This document shows positions 15,401 through 25,995 of a stretch of 64,000 bases of DNA, in pieces. The notes below the pieces were generated by a model. The model did no database searches. It was not told the DNA's origin and saw only the letters and a program-made list of their open reading frames with translations. Source of the DNA: Zerene cesonia (lineage: Eukaryota > Arthropoda > Insecta > Lepidoptera > Pieridae); NCBI RefSeq assembly GCF_012273895.1, contig NC_052109.1, positions 2,742,432 to 2,806,431 on the forward strand, given 5' to 3'. How positions within the stretch are numbered: the stretch's first letter is position 1; the number at the start of each line of letters is the position of its first letter. The position numbers and the translations under genes were made by a program.

Positions 15401-18400
15401 GTAACACATTATACGGGATTCGTTCCATAAGCCATAAAATATGATCGATTAACAGTATAATGAGCTACTGGCTGCGCAATTTATTAATTTCATCACATCC
15501 TGTTTTATAAGGAGAGAAAGGTGTGTACAAGATATAATATAATGATAAGAAATTAATCTATAATTCAACGGATACTCTCTTTTTATGAATATATTTTTAA
15601 GCAATAAAAATATTTGATCACTAATTCACTTTCGCAGAAATAGTATCAAACTTTAGTGTCATAATTTAGATGTGCTAGTTTAATTATTGCAGTAAGGCAA
15701 ATGTTCAATTGAAACAAAGAGGTCAGACTCACATTTATTCAATTTAAATTAATGATTGAGTAACATTATGTTATATTAACGTTTAAAAAATAACGCTTTA
15801 AATAACGGATTACTTAAATAACTGTTTCAATTGGTTTAATATTCATCGACAGAGCCTTCCTTTGATTTCACTATCGAACTATACGAACTAAATATTTACA
15901 TATAAAGAAGTTAATGTTTAAATTAAATAAATAAATTAATTAACGAGATAAACATTAAATACAATGTAATATGTAATCAGTATCGCCTTGCTAAAGGAAA
16001 TCCTATAGGAAGTTGAGCACACCCATAAACAGCGTCGGATAGGTTATCGTTTGCGTACTGCATATGCATAGATTAATAAATTCGTATCATTATAATTCCC
16101 CCAAGTGAATAGGCACTACAAATCGGCGCCATATTTACGCGAGCGGCGCGTGCGCAGAACGGATACACTCCGTATAAATAGATGCTTGTCTATTTTAGTC
16201 GGACGGAGCGCCACAGGGCGGCCATGTGCCACTAAAGATGATGTCTGGGATCCCATTTGTTTGATTAAATTCTAGAGCAATGACTCGTTTATATGCCCTT
16301 AATGCAGTGTTTGGTTTGCAAGATTGATTAGAACATACTTTGATCTGGTCTCATATTCAAAATCAATCTTTGATTGGTAAATTCATGTTGAAGTGTTAAT
16401 TTAGATGTGTATAAAATTTTCAATTGAGTATAAGGTAGATGATGATGATGAAGATATTAATGAAATTTCGAACGAATATATTGATAAAATCAAAAGCTTT
16501 CAAAGAATCTCTTGAGCCTTGTTTAACTTTATGTCTTTACTTCTATAGAACCAAAATGTATTTCATCAAACATTTACTCAATATAATGCATACATTTTTC
16601 ACAGTTATCTTTCTAGATAACTGTGAAAAATGTACAATATTCTTATTGTAGAACAAAAAACTGCGTATTTGAACAAATGGTCATCAACAGTAAAGGTGGA
16701 TTACCTTCACAAAACTCGAGTGTCTTATTTAAACAGTTATGAAGAAATCCAATAAGAAAAATGTACATGATGTCTCACAGATGTACCCGTATTGTGATAC
16801 CTCTATATTGGTTGAGGTTAAATAAATTCGCTACCTACTATTTATCCGACAAATATTTCAAACAAAACACGATCCATGTCACAGTACACCCAGACAAGGT
16901 CAGGGGCTCGCAGTTGTTTAGATTACAAATATTTATCTCTCCACTTAGACAGAAACGCATTTCGCGTGGGAACCAACACTCGTAGTTATCGGCTGATGGA
17001 AATCCTTATTTCCCACGACGTAAAGGTGAAAATTAATGTATTATAAGCTTCATTACAAGTCGTTTATTAATACTGTAAGCGAAGCGATAAATTTTCTATA
17101 GAATTTTTTTTAAGTTACCGAAAAAGCAAACATCAAATACTTAAAGAACGAGGTAGCAGTAAATATTGCTTTAACACACAATCATTGGGCAAACCATTTT
17201 TCCGGGTAGCTATTACTATTCTGTCAAATATTTCTGTACGAAACAATAAGGACAACCTAGTTGTTTTTCAAAGCTGTTATTTTAAGGATAATAAATAGCG
17301 CGAATGCGGGTGGTCACGTAGGTAAAAGGATTGTATTCGATTCAATTTAAAATGCAGCTCGAGCTTATTACAAGAATGACTTGCTCTTCTCTTCATAATG
17401 GCACTTGGTAAGTGCAGTCAAGTGTAACTTGTCAAGATTAGACACACTCGCATATTTCACTATTTATTTTTACTAAAAAAAGTCGAACAGAAAGGTTCCA
17501 ATAATAATACTTTAAAAAAATAAGTCGTATCACACTAAAACATATGTCATACGAACATTGAGGGTATTTAAATCTCTCAGATCAATGACCTTTTCACATC
17601 GACCCCTCTGTCTCAAGCGGGACTTTGCAGATTATAAGAGGACCGGATTTTAAGACTACATTTTATATTTGTATTTTGGAGCAATTATATAGGCAATCTA
17701 ATTAAAAGATTTATCGTGAATGAAATTAAACAATTCAGAGTTTCTTTAAATTTAGATATACCTAGCTGTTTAATGTACTTATAATAAAGTAATTAACATT
17801 AAAAAATAAGAGCACTCACTTTATGAGTTTAAAAAGATAAAACAAATATCAATACTTGTAACGCAAACGAGTAAAAAGCGTCGAATTTTTTACATTTGTA
17901 CGTGACTTCACTCCATTACGCAAGTATGAAAAACAAATTTATTCTACGTTTCAAAATGTACATAAAACGCCTCTCTTTACATTGTAAAGAGGTCAGAACG
18001 GGCACCTTTTGTGTGCCCTTTCATAAACATTTTGACATTTCTATAACTGTCTATCTCATCTTACAATTCCAGGAATTATATCGCGTTCAAACAATGTATA
18101 ATTAATCAAAGCAACAGCCAGAGAATTTCAAGATAACTATTTAAACTACCAAAAACAAACACAGTCGCCATAATAATCCATTAAGTACCTAGTTTATTTC
18201 GAATATTAATAAACGCGTTCCACAATGTTCTAGAAATAGTGATCAAACTTACTATTTATACTCAATTCCTATTCAACACAGGATTAACATAAAAAATATT
18301 ATTCTCCGTCATCTTACACTTCTACATAATCACACTTCAAATCAGATAAGTCAATAACGAATAATCGTATTCAATTATCCTTTACAGTTCTCACCATCAA

Positions 18401-21400
18401 AATAATATGCCATAACAATAAATCAATTCGTACACAGAAAATGAGTTCTCAGTAATTAATGCCTAAAGCTTTACAAACTTGCTCCTACGATAAATACGGT
18501 AAGAATAGAAACGGTTATTTGTTGTCGTAATCCAAGTTACGAAATACGACAGGCACCACATCGAAATGTGTTGGCGTACGTACACGTAAAACTGGAGCAT
18601 CGACATCTGGTGAGAAAAACAAGTCATAACCAGGATGTTCCAGGTTGAAATTTTTAATGATGCTTGTAACCTGGCGCTGGTTGTAATTAAAGTACCATGT
18701 AAGATCATAAATTATGTATTAATAAATGACTCATAGCTGAAGTAAGGGCGAATAGGATGGCAATTTATTTTACCCAAAAAAAGCTTAAATAAATAGAAAA
18801 GCGCAAATCATTGTCATGCATTTAAACTAAAATCTTAATCAGATTAAGTTGGAATAACTAATACAGACATAAAAAGGGTTCATCAAATTTGATGTGACAG
18901 AGTAGTAGAAGAGGACTATCATTTGCATCAATAGTGCAATTATTTAAAAATAAATGTTTAATGTACAAACAAATAAATCTGGTGGTACAAAATTCTTCGG
19001 ATCATGTTAAATCCAATTAACCATTTATTCGCAATAACTGTATACATAGCACCGAAATATGTTCAGATGTCAAGGTTATTCTCCTATAATATGATAATTA
19101 TGCTTTAATAGTTTGAATTATAATACATATTAATATATTATACCGCATAAAGTGTAAGACATATTTTCCTTGTACAAGTTAATATTCCTCGTAAATAGTT
19201 ACTTCATCTCAGAAGGCAAAACCATACATTGACGTAATAAAGTACAATTATTCATATGATTAATTATTTATGATTAATACAACAAATGCTGTTCACGTCA
19301 GTGACATTGGAGCTATACGAAACAGTAGACGAGGGTAAGTAATTCAATTCTTGATAACATAATGGTCAGGATAATGAAGGGTATAAAGAGGATGTATTCA
19401 ACAAGAAAACGTTAAAGGCAGAATTACGAACAAAGAACTTGTGCAGAAAACAATTGCGTTTAATGGATCGGTAAATAAAAGGAGTGGCTGTGATGACGGA
19501 CCTTGACCTGATAAAGTAAATAACGTAGTGTGAAGTTAAGAGACCACAGTTAAACAATGAAAAATATATTAAGAACGCACTTTTTGTTTCAATACAAAAA
19601 TACATAAATTTGCTATAACAGACATTGCATACGAATCAATGGATAAAGACAGCAACACTTTAAAAAAAAACCCTTAGTAACATGTAAATGTTATTTTACG
19701 ATCTATCGAGAAAACTCAAGTTAACTTTCTTTAAATATTTCTTAACTATACTTGACTATGACGTTGATCGTTGTAAAGCATTCGATAGTTTCATTATCTT
19801 TATCGATATGACAATATCTGGTGGCTAAAAATATGTTGTGGTTTTACAGTAATGCGATAAGTGTTAAATAACATCAATACATGTAGCTTGATTAATTTAT
19901 CAAAATATACAATACGATTGAGACAATTTGAAATACATTATGCTCAATCATTTCACGCAAAAAGATTCAAGTTTAATTGTTATTATATCATTAACTACTA
20001 CGTGGTCAAGCCACAAACACCATATTGTTTCTAACAGAATTTCTACGTAACCCACTCGGGTGAAGTCAGGGGAATATAAATAGATTTTTGAATTGGAACG
20101 AGTCGAGTTTGAATTTTCACGCCGCGATTTATGACTGTAACACCAAAATAAATATTATGAGCCATAAGCCTACCGTGAAACCAGTACAAAGCAACTTTAA
20201 AACCATTAAAACTGTGATTAGTACTTTTTCTAGTCGCGTTCATATTTTCTTATCTTGTTATAGTAGTTTGACTGCCAACATCTATAGATCACAAATTATA
20301 TGTAAATACAGGTTTAATTTTATTAGTCCCAAAACAGATGTCAATATTACATTGAACATATCCGTGCGAAGGTGGCCAACCCGATCACCTTCTTCTTACT
20401 ACGTTTTCCAATCCGTACAGTGACGTCATTGATGGTAGAGCAGAAAAACCGGTCCGCATCATGCGTGACCGCTGTAGTCATCCGCGATCCTGAATCATCC
20501 ATGTGTATTGTGGTTAACGACTCATGTAGTATTCAATACATATAGGATATATATTGAAAGACACAGGCTATTACATTTGTACACGATTAAATAACTTAAG
20601 AACAGTTAGGCACTTCATTATAGCACATGTATTTGTAAAACCTGATTTTAGAAAGATCAAAATCATCAGCAGCATCGTAATAAACAACAGGTGACGTGAT
20701 ATTGATGAACCTTATTAAGATGATATCATAAATCAAGTGTGGAATGCAACATTAATTTAATACCAGACGCTGCTGATATTATCATGTACATAAACATAAT
20801 TTGTTATGTGTTAGGAAACATGGAGCAAGTGTACTAAATAACAGGCCATTTGAAATTATAAATAACGAATAAGGCAACGCGGGACATAGCAAGTGACAAT
20901 TATCATCTTGAATAATTGCATATAATTGCATTTGCTGCAGAGGATAATATTTACTTCATCCATAAATAATCTTGCTTGACTCTTACGCCTTTTTATTTAT
21001 TAAGGCTATTAGACTTTCTCAAAAAGTCACACGACAGGAAATGAGAATTTCTGGAACGGTTAATTAAAAAAAAAATCAATATACCACACAGTCTCACAAT
21101 TACGTAAATATATTAATATAAGAAGGTTTAGTGACATCCAAACTCTCGTGGTCTCCAAACTCGCAATAGTCACAATTGAGTTTAAAAATACAGGAAGCCA
21201 TTAGCGAATTCTACGAACGAATGTAGTGTTTTACTGAGTCAGAGACAAATCTGTGAATAATGCTGAGAGTTCTTGCCGCACAAAAGGCTTAAAATGGTCA
21301 GACATTCGCGCATAAGAAGCAATTAGTTGGCTAGGTGGAGGGAAAGGGGGCGGAATGCGCGCGGCGCGACCGTTAGTGTCCGGCAACCAGCCCTAGTTGG

Positions 21401-24400
21401 TGACCCTCCTTCCACGCTGCATCTCGATCTTGTATACAATTGTTCTAATATTTACTTTCCGGTTATTTTATAAGTCAGTATAATAGTTACAGATACAAAA
21501 TTACGGTCAATCTAAAGTGCTTAAACTTATGCAAGAGACTGCTGTTGTACCAATTATATTGTCATTATATTTATTAAGGCTACAAACCAGTATGGGGCAA
21601 CTCTGATAGCATGTGAAAACACGACATGTACCTATATTGTCTAGATAAAATCCATTACAATGACCGAATTTATCTAACACCCGATAATGCGGGCTCTTAA
21701 TAACATTTATCCATGACAGGTACGTGGGTACATGTTGGATGGGTTTTATCGTAACCGTTGTTAGATAAGTCACATATTACCTTTTGTGCTTTACATCAGC
21801 TAATAAAAACGATACTTAACTTAGATACTTAGATGTGTATATCTTTACGACAACAGTGCAAATAATGTTACAGAAAATATTGGCCATTAAGGCCATTCAA
21901 ACTTTTAACTTTTCTTTATTTGACGTGCAAGGAAGTAAAATGTTAAAACATCATCTTCTTATGAATAAGGCTTCAGGACAAAAATTAAATTATCATACAT
22001 ATATCCTTTTTGGCTTAATGCATATTAAATTTCCAACCCAAATTACAGTCAAAACAAACGATCGTTTGTCTAACAGCTCAACCAACAAAATATTTACTCG
22101 TATCAATACTTTGAACCCCTTATCTAACATTCCATTGTGCGTTTACAGTTATCAATCAAGTATTGTCATAAAATCGTCCTCCAATTCCCAGTAAGATAAC
22201 TGTATGTCTCCGCTAAATTTAGCCAAGTCAACAACCTACAGCATACAGCATCTAGCGTTGGTCGTGTACCTCGTCAGCATAGGGGGACAATGAGCGGATG
22301 ATAACGTTATCTAGTGGCGGAACGCCGGATATATATCATTCCACATAAATATCTCGCAGGCGCAGTATACTTGAAGAAAGCATTATTACAGTTTATTAAT
22401 TTTATAGTGCATTCAACGTTGGCGTTTGAATTTCAGAGTAGGTCGTCTAATGTATTATTTGCAGTAACGATTTTTTTCTCAGTTTAATGCATTGCAATTC
22501 AGTTTAATTGCTCAGTACATATATATAAAAAGTATATGACATCAGGCAACAACGATTATATGAATTAGTAATAGACAAGTAATGCCAAGATTTTTAGGTG
22601 TAAAAATATCCAAATGAAGGTTATCATTGAAAATATCTATTCACAGTAGACACAAAGTAATCTAAATTAGGTTTGAAACAGTTATAACGATTGTAATATA
22701 TAGATAACTCAATCTTGACACTAAAGTAGATGTTATGTAAACGTTCGTATCTTATCTAAAGCAATGCTCATATAATTGCTAAGACTAGACTTATTACTAT
22801 ATTCATGTACATTTTTTTGCAAAATAGATCGAGTACCTACATCTAACATATTTTCAATAATTGCATCTAATTTGTATTACTCGCAGCCAATTAGCTTAGT
22901 CAGCCGTTTAAGAGGCTAGTCACCTTATTACACGCCGCCGTTTAGTACCTACTCATGTAATATATACCTTTAAAAGTTGATTTGTTGAAAAAATAGCAGC
23001 GTATGTCTAAATCTTCAACGTTTTACATAAAAAAAAATTGTCTGAACGCGATCGCGAACGCGAAGTGATCAATTACTTAATAATTAATTCACTTTTGGAT
23101 ATGTACGTGGTCTCTGGGTGCCATAGGCTATAATACACGGGCAAAGCCGGGGCGGTCTGCTAGATTATTTTTATATTAGTATTGATATCATCAATTCGTC
23201 TTGTCATGTCAGGAATTAAATATATTGCATAATAACGGGAACTTATAAAAATTACTGATGAAGTCATCAGTAATTTTTTTAAACTTCCACATAATCTCAT
23301 TTATTCTTTGCGAAATATATTCACATGTAAGATATTACGAGCAAACTTAACGAGGCAAATAACCAATTACTTATCGTCAGACCTCTGGCTATGCCCATAC
23401 AAGAGACGACCGTGAAAATGAGTTACCTTATAAGGAAATTTATGCCATATTATGCCGATATAACATACTTTATTAAACTTTTAGTGCAATTTTAACACCT
23501 GATATATCGAGTTTTTACTCGAAATAACTGTTCCGCTATCATTAAATTTGAACTGTTATGTAACTTAAATGTGTTAATTTTTTTTTAAGTAGTTGCTTCT
23601 TTTGTAATCGGTTATTTTAGATTTGTCCATTATATTATATCATCGTACCATACTACTGTACCGTATAATATATACCGATAATTACCCATGTATAATACGA
23701 TGCTTAAAATAGGTAATGCGATTTGTACCTTATTTCCATTCGTCTAGAACTAATTCGGCCCAATAAGGACACAAATTTTTTGAGCTCGACTTTACTTCAA
23801 CGTCTAGTTTTTTCCTACAAACTTTATACTTACTATTACCATTTACTTAAGGTCAAGCCATTTTCGCGATCTTGCATAGCAATTTACTATCTCGCTTTAA
23901 AATATTCAAGATATTTAAGTTCCCGTAAACGTTGAATAATTCATATACATTAAATTATGGTGGGTGAATATCAAGCGCCATTTTGAAAGTTATCTTTTAG
24001 ATTGGCGTAGGCGCCTCAGCTCAATTCTTATGAAAATATCGATGGATATAACATAAATAATTTCTGTACTATAATAACATATTAGAGCAAGAGGTGAAGC
24101 AATTATACGTATCGATTGCTTTAACTTATCAACATAAACAAAGAAAACATTTTCGAGATCGATCAAATAACATGTGATATGCTACTGCTACTATGCTATC
24201 TTGATGCAATTTCCATGTTACGGCCGGTAATTCACCTGTATTGTATTGGTCAAAAAACTTGTCCAGTATAACATACCGTCTGCGAAGGACGCGTGCCTGC
24301 GTACGCGCATCAATCATCTTGCTCGCACGTTACCCATCTCCCTCCCTCAGTAGCCCCTGCGAATCTGGTACTACTTTTATTACTACCGAAACCTGTTAGG

Positions 24401-25995
24401 TCTTTCCCTATCGCCAGCTTATGAATATTGACAAAATGTTTTCACTTACACTGTCATTAATAGAAATAATTACACAATAATAAGTATTTATCTATTTCTA
24501 CAAAAATTTTGTTGTATCAATGGATATTTCTCTATGGAAAATAGTTATTTATTTAATAATTATTTTCCATAGAGAAATATTAATATTAATTTTTATTAAT
24601 ATATAAAGATAATTATTTAATAGCTGTAACTGTAAGCATGGATGGCAGATAAGGCAGAATTATAAAAAAAAAATCTTTGAAGTGAAATAAGTCTTCAATC
24701 ATCTGCTTCAAAGTATGGATACATGATTATGGATATATAATATTCTGTAGAAATGAAATAATTAGGCGGATTATTTCTTACTGAAAATATTGAAAAAAAT
24801 ATTATATATAAAAAAAAATATTGTGTTGAAGTGTAATAAAAATATTTGAAAAAGGTTTAAGATGCTGAATAATTGAATTTATTTATATATTCATCTGCAA
24901 TCTGCATTATGATAAAGCAGTAAAAAATACATTTTTTTTAATCATTTTATTACCGTAACTTCCAAAGAAAATATTCTAAAAATTGTTTCATAGAAATGTG
25001 AATCAGATAATTAAAATTACAGTAAACCTCACATTTTGTGATTTAAACAAAAAATTATACACCTTTATTCACACCCATATTTTTGAAGTGCTTCTAGAAG
25101 AAGTCTAATTGAATAAGTAAATGTTTGAGTTTTTGAGGTACAACAATCTGTTTTTACAGTAAATGATCATATTGTACAATATTAACACAATGCCAGATAC
25201 ATCACATGTGGATAAAGATAAATTAAGCTCATGCATAAAAACTTATATCTGATACTGTTGCTGTGCTTGTAGGTCGTTATCCTGAGTCCTGATCAATAAA
25301 ACTTTACTATATTACAAACAATTTCAGTCTTTCAACTTACCAAGTATTATTTTCTCTGCATTGCATCATCACTGTTCTTAGAGAGTTCTCTTTAGAGAAC
25401 TATTAAAAACAACAGATAATACCTGACATCATTAAATGTAGTAGATTTAATATTTGCTCTCATTTCATAGATTAAAATTTTCCTCATACACAATGATTTA
25501 TGTAATCTGATAAAAATATTATTGTGATAAAGATAAACAATCAATTTTGTTTTTAATAATTAAGGAACTGAATATTGTCAAAAAACGTTAACATAAAATA
25601 AATGTCTTTAATATGGAGAAAATGTGATTAACAAAAGGACAGACTAAAAAAATTAAGACCTTTGGCCCGGCGAGAGATAAAAGAGTACACTTTTTTATCG
25701 CTTGTAGCTACCGTAATGATTCATCTCAACCGATACCTACACTAGACAATTGTTTTTGTAAATAAATATCGAACCTTTTTTTAATAACTACATTATAAAT
25801 TAAATAATTGTTCTCCAATAATCAAGAAAATTGATGACTAATGCCTTACTTACCAAAACTCTCTGTTAATTTTAGCATAACCCCGCCGATATGCATGTCG
25901 CCCTTTACAACCATTGTACGCTTCTCGTTCATATCCGTCACGTAGATCGTGAGGTTCCATGACCCATCACCAACAATTTCACCGTCCGCTAACAT
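402..25995 (-). CDS. Fit: Kindlin / fermitin (integrin-activating FERM protein), 5' part of gene
   Basis: Kindlins bind beta-integrin tails at focal adhesions and activate integrins together with talin. Six coding exons were read on the minus strand: 25995-25854, 3792-3559, 3156-2921, 2793-2570, 2299-2086 and 601-402. All have GT donors and AG acceptors and the phases join, giving 416 residues. The start MLADGEIVGDGSW and then HIGGVMLKL are the kindlin F0 signature. Exon 2 gives KKDWSDHALWW and DQYGVHADAALHFTP; exon 3 gives IRHPEELSL (F1), followed by a Ser/Pro-rich loop through exon 4. Exon 5 gives GWLDSSLSIMEQYV and LRFKFYSFFDL (start of F2). Exon 6 gives DEIDAALSELQVQLEGG and PELAGYLKY, the start of the PH domain inserted in F2. 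The rest of PH, F2 and F3 lies beyond base 1. Kindlins are usually about 680-700 residues. Intron 1 is ~22 kb; intron 5 contains an assembly gap. Confidence 0.95.
1037..2036. other. Assembly gap (1000 N) in kindlin intron 5
   Basis: Exactly 1000 N, a placeholder length. The 11 bases AAAATCGGATC occur both at 1026-1036 and at 2037-2047, directly flanking the gap, so the two contigs may simply overlap. Long reading frames that cross this region are artefacts of the N run. Confidence 0.95.
3874..4065 (-). repeat. Dispersed repeat, reverse copy of the 6651/62817 family
   Basis: The sequence starts near ACTAGCTGTGACCCGCGG and runs through GCGTAAGTCCGTATCCCGTA, ATCGGTATAAAAAGTGCCTA, AGCTATCTACG and GCGTGAAAGAGTAACA. 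This is the reverse complement of the block at 6651-6862. The outer TAATATTATAAATGCG end is missing, so the copy is truncated. Confidence 0.7.
5418..5452. repeat. Short tandem repeat of CAGAACACA-type units
   Basis: Repeated CAGAACACA / ACAGAACACAG units in a run of about 35 bases. Simple sequence with no inferred function. Confidence 0.7.
5740..5910. promoter_or_regulatory. Candidate intronic regulatory island (AP-1 and AGGTCA motifs)
   Basis: A GC-richer stretch within AT-rich intron. It holds a consensus AP-1 site TGACTCA (5793-5799) inside the near-palindrome CCGTGACTCACGG. Two AGGTCA nuclear-receptor half-sites follow in the same orientation (5836-5841 and 5855-5860), the second with the extension TGAAGGTCA. 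Function is inferred from motifs only. Confidence 0.25.
6015..6225 (-). repeat. Dispersed repeat copy (reverse)
   Basis: Begins ACTAGACGCTCATCCCGGCT and continues with TTATCCCAAGGGAGCATTTG, CCAAATTTCATCAAAATCC and GATTGACGGACAAACATTC, ending TTATAATATTAGTGCGAGTG. Its outer end matches window bases 1-62, and its body matches the forward copy at 10490-10660. Confidence 0.7.
6215..6275. repeat. GT-rich microsatellite
   Basis: Imperfect GTGTGAGTGTGATAGTG units pass into a clean (GT)n run near 6258-6274, adjoining the repeat copy at 6015-6225. Confidence 0.85.
6651..6862 (+). repeat. Near full-length dispersed repeat with fixed ends
   Basis: Starts TCCTACTAATATTATAAATG, then GCGAAAGTTGTGAGGATGG, ACTCTTTTACGCATAAACTA, TGAAATTTGGTACGTAGATA and TTTTTATCCCGATATTCCTA, and ends in CACGAGGCAAAACTAGTG. 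A second forward copy at 62817-63030 has the same ends. The conserved ends and ~210-base length suggest a non-autonomous DNA element (Helitron/LEP1-like, from memory). Confidence 0.75.
7560..7765 (+). repeat. SINE-like dispersed repeat, diverged copy
   Basis: Contains CCGGCTCCCCCACTTACCG, AACACAGTAGCATGCTACTA, TTTAGGCCGATC and GTGAGCTGGTTCATTTCGTG. These align with the copies at 43600-43800 (same orientation), and in reverse at 47150-47350 and 52536-52870. Confidence 0.65.
8675..8722. repeat. Short minisatellite of CACTGCACAATA units
   Basis: About four imperfect 12-13 base units built on CACTGCACA repeat in tandem and end in CACTGTACAG. Confidence 0.75.
9785..9905. repeat. GC-rich probable repeat relic
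   Basis: A short GC-rich segment in AT-rich intron (GCGGCGCGTGGGCGCAATAG, CGCCCACCGCTTCCGTCGCG, TCTACCACCTGATGGCTGTG). The ACCACCTGATGG string resembles SINE sequence elsewhere in the window (CCATCAGG near 42160 and 52830). No coding potential is seen. Confidence 0.35.
10490..10660 (+). repeat. Dispersed repeat copy (forward)
   Basis: Runs from AATATTATAAATGTGAAACT through CAGATTTTGATAAATTTGGT and GACTTGGGTGATAGGATA to TTAAATGCTCCCTTGG. It is the forward counterpart of the block at 6015-6225. Confidence 0.65.
14931..15059 (+). CDS. Candidate small ORF / first exon encoding a signal peptide (unconfirmed)
   Basis: A 42-codon ORF starts MLGRVVFFVCCAIMAVLIYG and continues HANQRGN. The N-terminus has a positive residue, a hydrophobic core and a plausible cleavage after GHA, as in a secretory signal peptide. 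A TATA-like TATATTTATAG lies at 14888-14898, about 33 bases upstream of the ATG. After codon 27 a possible GTTAAG donor occurs, so this could be exon 1 of a small secreted peptide gene inside kindlin intron 1 on the opposite strand. If unspliced, the ORF ends in a second hydrophobic stretch and a TAG. I do not recognise the peptide and find no obvious second exon. ORFs this short arise by chance in 22 kb, so confidence is low. Confidence 0.2.
   Translation: MLGRVVFFVCCAIMAVLIYGHANQRGNVKAWILVTLLLQYTL
16080..16260. promoter_or_regulatory. GC-rich island with TATA box in kindlin intron 1
   Basis: A locally GC-rich block includes CGGCGCCATATTTACGCGAG and GCGGCGCGTGCGCAGAACGG, followed by TATAAATAG at about 16172. 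GCCATATTT fits the Pho/YY1 core GCCATNTT. The TATA motif reads on the plus strand, and TATTTATA reads on the minus strand, so either orientation is possible. No long ORF follows. It may be an alternative promoter, an enhancer or a repeat terminus; this is motif-based inference. Confidence 0.25.
16591..16634. repeat. Perfect 20-base inverted repeat with 4-base loop
   Basis: Arms 16591-16610 (TACATTTTTCACAGTTATCT) and 16615-16634 are perfectly complementary around the loop TTCT. It would form a stable short hairpin in RNA or cruciform DNA. Origin is unknown. Confidence 0.8.
21330..21425. promoter_or_regulatory. Small GC-rich island in kindlin intron 1
   Basis: Contains GGAGGGAAAGGGGGCGGAAT, GCGCGCGGCGCGACCG and TGTCCGGCAACCAGCCCTAG in otherwise AT-rich intron. 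No ORF of note is seen on either strand. Could be a conserved non-coding element or a repeat fragment. Confidence 0.2.
23247..23278. repeat. Perfect 15-base inverted repeat, 2-base spacer
   Basis: Arms 23247-23261 (AAAAATTACTGATGA) and 23264-23278 are exact reverse complements separated by AG. A T-run follows the second arm. No function is assigned. Confidence 0.75.
24524..24580. repeat. Perfect 20-base inverted repeat, 17-base loop
   Basis: Arms 24524-24543 (ATATTTCTCTATGGAAAATA) and 24561-24580 are exact reverse complements around an AT-only loop. Shape fits a decayed MITE or a hairpin precursor. Confidence 0.8.

Larger units (their letters stand above)
3793..25853 (-). other. Kindlin intron 1 (about 22 kb), non-coding apart from weak candidates
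   Basis: Donor GTAAGT at 25853 and acceptor TTTCAG ending at 3793. The intron is AT-rich, with only short chance ORFs. It contains dispersed repeats (3874-4065, 6015-6225, 6651-6862, 7560-7765, 9785-9905, 10490-10660), short tandem repeats (5418-5452, 6215-6275, 8675-8722), hairpins (16591, 23247, 24524), three perfect TGACGTCA sites (4707, 13338, 20421), GC-richer islands (about 5740-5910, 16080-16260, 21330-21425, 22255-22375) and one small signal-peptide-like ORF (14931-15059). Large first introns commonly carry regulatory elements; that role is an inference here. Confidence 0.8.

Noticed and set aside
20088..20423. 111-codon plus-strand ORF and the overlapping minus ORF
   Set aside because: Non-ATG start, no motif, overlapping frames on both strands; chance.
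21835..22194. 119-codon plus-strand ORF in kindlin intron 1
   Set aside because: Begins with GTG, has no recognisable domain, promoter or splice context, and its composition matches the AT-rich intron.
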